In this document: piece by piece, positions 59,486 through 64,000 of the stretch
How the letters are laid out: each line of letters opens with the position of its first letter
Position numbering within the stretch: the first letter of the stretch is position 1
Assembly (NCBI GenBank): GCA_000310025.1
Contig: FN649728.1
Location: 1,264,883 to 1,328,882 of the forward strand
DNA length: 64,000 nucleotides
Origin: Ectocarpus siliculosus
Taxonomy: Eukaryota; Sar; Phaeophyceae; Ectocarpales; Ectocarpaceae
Direction of reading: 5' to 3'
Position numbers and translations under genes: made by a program
Notes under the pieces: generated by a model
Databases searched by the model: none
What the model was told of the DNA's origin: nothing
Seen by the model: the letters and a program-made list of their open reading frames with translations, nothing else

Positions 59486-61643
59486 TCACGACTGCCAAAG
59501 ACCCCCGCTTATGCCATCATACGACTTCGGCACCCGCGACAGTGTCATCACTGCATCCGCAATCTGCTTCTCTTCCGTACGGTGCAGGATCTTGACTGTC
59601 AGCTCCGGCCCTCCGAAAGTGAACTCTACGCGATAGGCGCGCTCCTGGCGGGTTTTCTTGGTCATGTCCAGGGGGAAACTGATTTTTCCGAGCATGAAGC
59701 AGCTGTCCTCGTCCACAAAGGCCGGGTCCCTGGCGGAGCTAGCGTAGACCTGGATGCAGTTGGTCTCGTTCTCCAGCGAGACGGGCGTGTAGTTTTCCCG
59801 CGACGTGACGCCGTTGGTGGGGACGTTTTCTCCAATCCTGATGTGAGGGAAGAAACAGCCGTCGACCATGACCTCGTCGCGGTCATCGTACTTGAGCGTC
59901 TCCCCGGCATCGCGGCGCCTCCGGTGCTCGGCGTTCTTCTCATCGAAAGCGTGCAGCACGCTGGCGCCGTAGGTCAGCCTCGCCCTGCGCGAGTTGAACA
60001 CCGCGGACTCGTCGAAGTACTTCACGGCGCCCCTCACGATGGCGATGTCCGGCTCGCTCACCTCGACGACGCGGCAGGACGCGTTCTGGAGCTCAGCCCG
60101 CACCACCTGCATCAGGAGGGGGCAGCGCGAGAACCCGCCCACGACGAAGACTCGGTGGAGGTTGCGCAGCGCCGATCCCCCCTTGATGCCCCGAAGGCAG
60201 CGGGCGATGCTGTCTAGCGTGGGGGTGAAGAACGAAGTCACCAGCGTCGTCGGCAGGATGACCATGTAGCCTTTCCCTTCGACGCGATTCCGCCGGGATT
60301 CTCCGCGGTTGTACCGGGTACGCAGGTCCTGCGAGATGGTACGGGGAAGAAGCGGTCACAAAAGACGGGGAGTGGCTTTTGTTTACAACTGCGTGCACCC
60401 TCTGGGAGTCATAAAAAAATGGTACGGCAGTGCGTCCGGCGTACCTCCCCACATCGACTCCCGTCTGACTCCAACCCTTTTCTCGCGTTTACCCAACAGC
60501 TGTACGATAATTAACCGAAGTTGATGCATTCGTATATCGGCGCCAACATCACCAAAACGTTTAGGGAACCATTTGTTTTCAATACCGTTGCGACAACTAT
60601 TTTCAGACGGAATACTCTTCTACAACGCGCCGTACCTCCAGGTCGTGGGAGTCCATCATTTGTCGCTGGCCGAGAGCCGACAGGTTCAACCGAACAGGCT
60701 CCGCCGATTCATGACCATCGAACGCGGCCTTCTTGCGCTCCCAGAACTCCATGATGGACAGGAGTATTTCGGTCTTGGCGATCTTGTCGTACCAATCTCC
60801 GAGGAACCTCTGCAGCCACTTCTTGAACGCCTCGTCCACTTGCGTCGATCCCCACGCGCCTCCGGTGGGTGCCGCCACCTCGACCACGTTCAGGGGATCA
60901 ATGGTCACGATGTTGTGCGTCGTAATGTCCACGGTCCCCCCCCCGCAGTCGACGATCATCATCTTCTTGCCCTCCGCTTCGCAAGTCAGAGGGTTGTTTG
61001 CGCCTCGCGGGATGACCGCCAGGCACGCCGCCTCCGGCTCCAGGCACAGGCGCAGGTTTGTGCTGCCGACCTTGTCGATCATCCCTGCCTCGTGGGCGGC
61101 CTGACGCATGAAGTGCTTGGCGAAGTCGTCGTAGACGGCGGGCACCGTCAGCACCCAGTTCACATCCCGCGCGCGAATCGTCCTTCCGGTAAGCGAAGAC
61201 AAGAACCCGACGGCGTCCTTCTTGAAGTAGCGGAGGGTGGCTGTCATGACCCCAAGCAACGGCACGACGTCACCCGACGTAGACGTGGCCGTGACGCGCT
61301 CGACCGTGTTTTCGCCCGGCTTGGGCTTGAACAGGGTGGTCTTGTACCACTTGAACAAAGCCTCGCTGGCGTCGGAGGGGTCGCCTCCGGCTGTCGCTGT
61401 GTTCTCGGCGTGCCGCTCGAGCGCCGCTTGTCCGAAGGCCACCAGTTCCCCTCTGCCGCGCCTGTTGATTAGGGCCGCTGTTTCGGTTTTGGTCCTGGCG
61501 GACGGTGCGGGGCCTACGCCTCCAGGAATCCGGACGAAGATCTTGTCGTCGGTCTTGTCGTCGGGCTCGTCGTCACCAACCTTGTATGCCCAGGCGCTTC
61601 GGGTTGTCCCGAAATCGACGGCCACAACGATCCTAGGAGCCAT
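59486..61643 (-). CDS. Hsp70 family protein related to HSPA12
   Basis: Exons: 61643-60636 and 60328-59486, one phase-0 intron, 616 residues. The actin-like ATPase motifs are present: VVAVDFGTTRSAWAY (phosphate 1), MMIVDCGGGTVDITTH (phosphate 2) and VFVVGGFSRCPLLMQVV (adenosine loop). Sequence and length agree with the divergent Hsp70-12 group, which keeps the ATPase core but has an atypical C-terminal part. The phosphate 2 loop has Cys where classical Hsp70 has Leu (DLGGGTFD). The start is the ATG of MAPRIVVAVDFG. Probably a cytosolic ATPase; clients are unknown. Confidence 0.9.
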
Positions 61644-62509
61644 CGGAGCACACACCTACGCCACGCGCACCACGGGGAGGGGGGGGGGGATTGAGAATCA
61701 ACGAAGTCGTCAGGAGAACAAGGGCGCTCGGGAGGCGTGCTGGGGCTCGAATAGTGAAAAGCGCGGTGTGTCGATGGTCGACATCGTCTTTTCCCGCAAA
61801 GCACAGGTTCAAATTGCGGAAATGTTTGAGCTGATCACCGCGCTTGCGAAACTGGTAGAATGTGAACCAGGGGGTAAATGTATTTTATCGCGATTGTGTT
61901 GTTCCCTCTGTGTTGGTCTTCAGTTTCTAGCTACAGCGCCCATGCGTGCGTGCTGTGTGGCCGACACACGTGGCTGACGATAGATGAGGTTCGGAATTTG
62001 CAGGCTTACTTTTTCTCGAGTTTCAAGGATATATTAGGATCGGCGGAGAAAAGGGGCAGGATTCGGGGAAAATAAAGTACAACTTGTACGAAGTCTATTA
62101 AATACCTTCAACTCTAAAAGACATGCAAGTATTGCAAAGAGTGATCGATATCAAGCATGAATGAGTCTATCTCTAGCTTGCGCGCGCGGGACTTTCTTAC
62201 TTACGGCGGCAAATGAGGAAGGAAGAGCTTGCCGAGCAGTATCTCAGGGGGGAAAAAACGCTTTGTGTAAAGTGGGTGCGTGCAGAGTTCGCGCCGCAAC
62301 CGAGATTACCATGCGGCTGCTCCCCCGAGGTGGGTAGTAGCTAGTCTGCTGTGGAGTCGAGGGCGTGGTGCAAGACGAAAGATATGTCTGAGTTTTGTAG
62401 CGAATTCATGCTCTGTTGCTGCGTGGAAAGACCTCCCGACCAACCGCCGCCGTGGAAAACCCCTTTATTCAGGTATTGCATTGGTTGGGAGTTGGGACTC
62501 ACTATCAGG

Positions 62510-62546
62510 GACCTTGACACTGACGTTGTCGGTTAGCGCGGTCGTG
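62510..62546 (+). repeat. CA-tailed short dispersed repeat, truncated
   Basis: GGACCTTGACACTGACGTTG then TCGGTTAGCGCGGTCG; the CATTGGTCAG part is deleted. Confidence 0.5.
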
Positions 62547-62921
62547 TCCTTGTACACGCCTGAAAACAAAACAATAGTTGCAAGATGCCGATTTTCACGC
62601 TGTCGGAGTATCCAGAAGATGATGGTCTTCAGTTCTTGGGTGGTGGTCGTACATTCGCTGGAAGATTCTGTAGACTTTCATCTGAAAACTGCAAGAAGAT
62701 GCGTCTCACGGAGCTCGGCGTTTCTCTACCTTTACCATGTGTAAACATACCGGTATGTAAATATTTAGCCAGCTCACCCTGCTGTAATAGTTTTTGGCGC
62801 ACACACACCCGAGGACAAGAACGCAGTGTGCAGAAAATTTTGCCATAGAAGACCACAACGCGACATACGTGTAGCACGTCGATGCCAAAAAAGTAAAATA
62901 GTGCAGTATTGGCAAAGGCTC

Positions 62922-63140
62922 ACGTAGTCTACGACACAAAACAACACACGCCCTGGCCGATTTTCAAAGCTCGATTGCACCACGACGAAGAGGACGCATA
63001 AACGAAAAGATACATTTTCGGAAAAATCTCGACGAGGAGAAGGCAACGCCGCCGTTTTCGGCGCTGCGACTCTTTCTGCCGTTGAGAAATCGAGCTTTGA
63101 AAATCGGTCCAGGGGGTGTGATATCTTGTGTGGTGTACGG
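62922..63140. mobile_element. MITE-like inverted-repeat element, copy 3
   Basis: Left arm holds CCTGGCCGATTTTCAAAGCT; right arm, reversed, CCTGGACCGATTTTCAAAGC. The right arm keeps the family string CACACCCCCTGG; the left end is more diverged. Confidence 0.75.
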
Positions 63141-63939
63141 TAGGCTCGCCGCGCTATTTATTTCCACTACAGGATACTCCTGCACTCATCTTCAGCTGCT
63201 GCTTGTTCTGTCCTGCAGCGTGTGGCTAGCTAGTTTGTGTGATACGGAGATGTCGTTTTTCAGTGCTGTTTGACTTTGACAACCAGCACGTTGGCATATC
63301 CGGCGTATGCTGGAGTACTGTACAGGCCGTGCGGCAAGCAAACAAACACAGTTCTGCCCCCAAAAGAAGCGGGAGCACACACACACACGGACCACGCACC
63401 TCTCTATGCAAGCACCACACCACGCGAAGTGCGCACGGGAGAGGCAGCGCGGCAGTCACACGCGCCAAGCCATCAGTTGCACGTGTATGTCAACACGGCA
63501 GTCAGTCAGTATGAAACCGCCGCCGGCGTGGGGGAACTTACCAGTTCGTGTCGAAATGCGGAGACCCCTCGAAGAAGAAGAAAAATAGGAGTGCTGTAGG
63601 TCACCAACTTGTTGCAGATGGGGATTGATGCGTTCTGTGTGCTGTGGGGGGGGAGGAACCAGCTGCCAAGCTTTCTTGCCAGGGCGACCAGGACAGGGCG
63701 GCCCTCCGTTCTAGACGTGAAGCTCCGATCTGCGGAACGCCACGGAATTCCGCCGCTTTTCCCGCCCCTCCCCGCGCCCCAAAAGAACGTTCCAAAGGGC
63801 ATCTGAACGTTCCAAAGCGCGGGGGGAAGAATCTGTTCTTCGTACCGTGCTGATGAGTGCTGTAACTGCTGTGAACGACCGTCCTCCCGCCTACACTTCC
63901 CTCTTCCGCCACGCCACCAGAACTACGCACGGCGATACC

Positions 63940-64000
63940 ATGGCCCCAAAGAACTCACCACCCTCAAAGGGAAAAGAAGCAGTCAAGGACCTGAAGGCCT
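63940..64000 (+). CDS. Start of a plus-strand gene, cut by the window end
   Basis: ATG at 63940 in the context GATACCATGG opens a frame MAPKNSPPSKGKEAVKDLKA that stays open to the last base. The preceding pyrimidine-rich CTTCCCTCTTCCGCC stretch looks like a 5' leader. Only 20 residues are visible; no function can be given. Confidence 0.45.
   Translation, partial: MAPKNSPPSKGKEAVKDLKA

Larger units (their letters stand above)
61644..63939. other. Intergenic stretch with a MITE
   Basis: It lies between the start of the Hsp70-like gene (-) and the start of a plus-strand gene at 63940. It holds a repeat fragment at 62510-62546 and MITE copy 3; no supported gene. Confidence 0.45.

Overview
The window is nuclear DNA of an intron-rich eukaryote. 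The best fit is a stramenopile, most likely a brown alga of Ectocarpus type, but I could not test this by database search. The supporting signs are compact genes on both strands, introns of about 0.2-2 kb with GTGCGT/GTGAGT/GTAAGT donors, Ala/Gly/Arg-rich proteins, abundant (CA)n/(TG)n and C/G runs, and a flagellar/R2TP-type PIH1 gene. All gene models were built by hand from reading frame, splice sites and remembered family motifs. Models whose exon phases all agree are given the highest confidence.

Left part (1-25 kb): bases 1-255 are C/A homopolymer junk that cuts off the 3' end of a mitochondrial phosphate carrier (-). Next come SAP18 (+), then a run of minus-strand genes for charged, coiled-coil or ARM-like proteins that I cannot name (10.3-19.3 kb). 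An N-formylglutamate amidohydrolase-like gene (+) follows, then the proteasome maturation factor POMP/UMP1 (-). POMP starts about 440 bp from a divergent exon encoding a signal peptide (+).

Middle part (25-49 kb): a seven-exon orphan gene (+, 26.96-31.89 kb) may be the continuation of that signal-peptide exon. One of its introns carries three decoy copies of its own 3' splice site. An F-box plus SPRY gene (-) and a PIH1-domain gene (+) follow, probably as a divergent pair. An assembly gap (N) lies at 30443-30495.

Right part (49-64 kb): a six-exon membrane/coiled-coil orphan gene (-) has an internal tandem duplication that creates a possible cassette exon. A repeat-rich 5.3 kb interval holds a 1.8 kb TA-flanked transposon of pogo/Tigger style, with a Pol III tRNA-like sequence and a gene fragment inside it. 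An Hsp70-12-like gene (-) and the first codons of a plus-strand gene at the edge follow.

Three dispersed repeat families tie the window together: a ~220-bp MITE with long terminal inverted repeats (four copies), a ~70-bp repeat with an A-rich/CA tail that often sits close to 5' splice sites (about nine copies), and the TA-flanked transposon. Of 38 introns whose phase I could fix, about 30 are phase 0.
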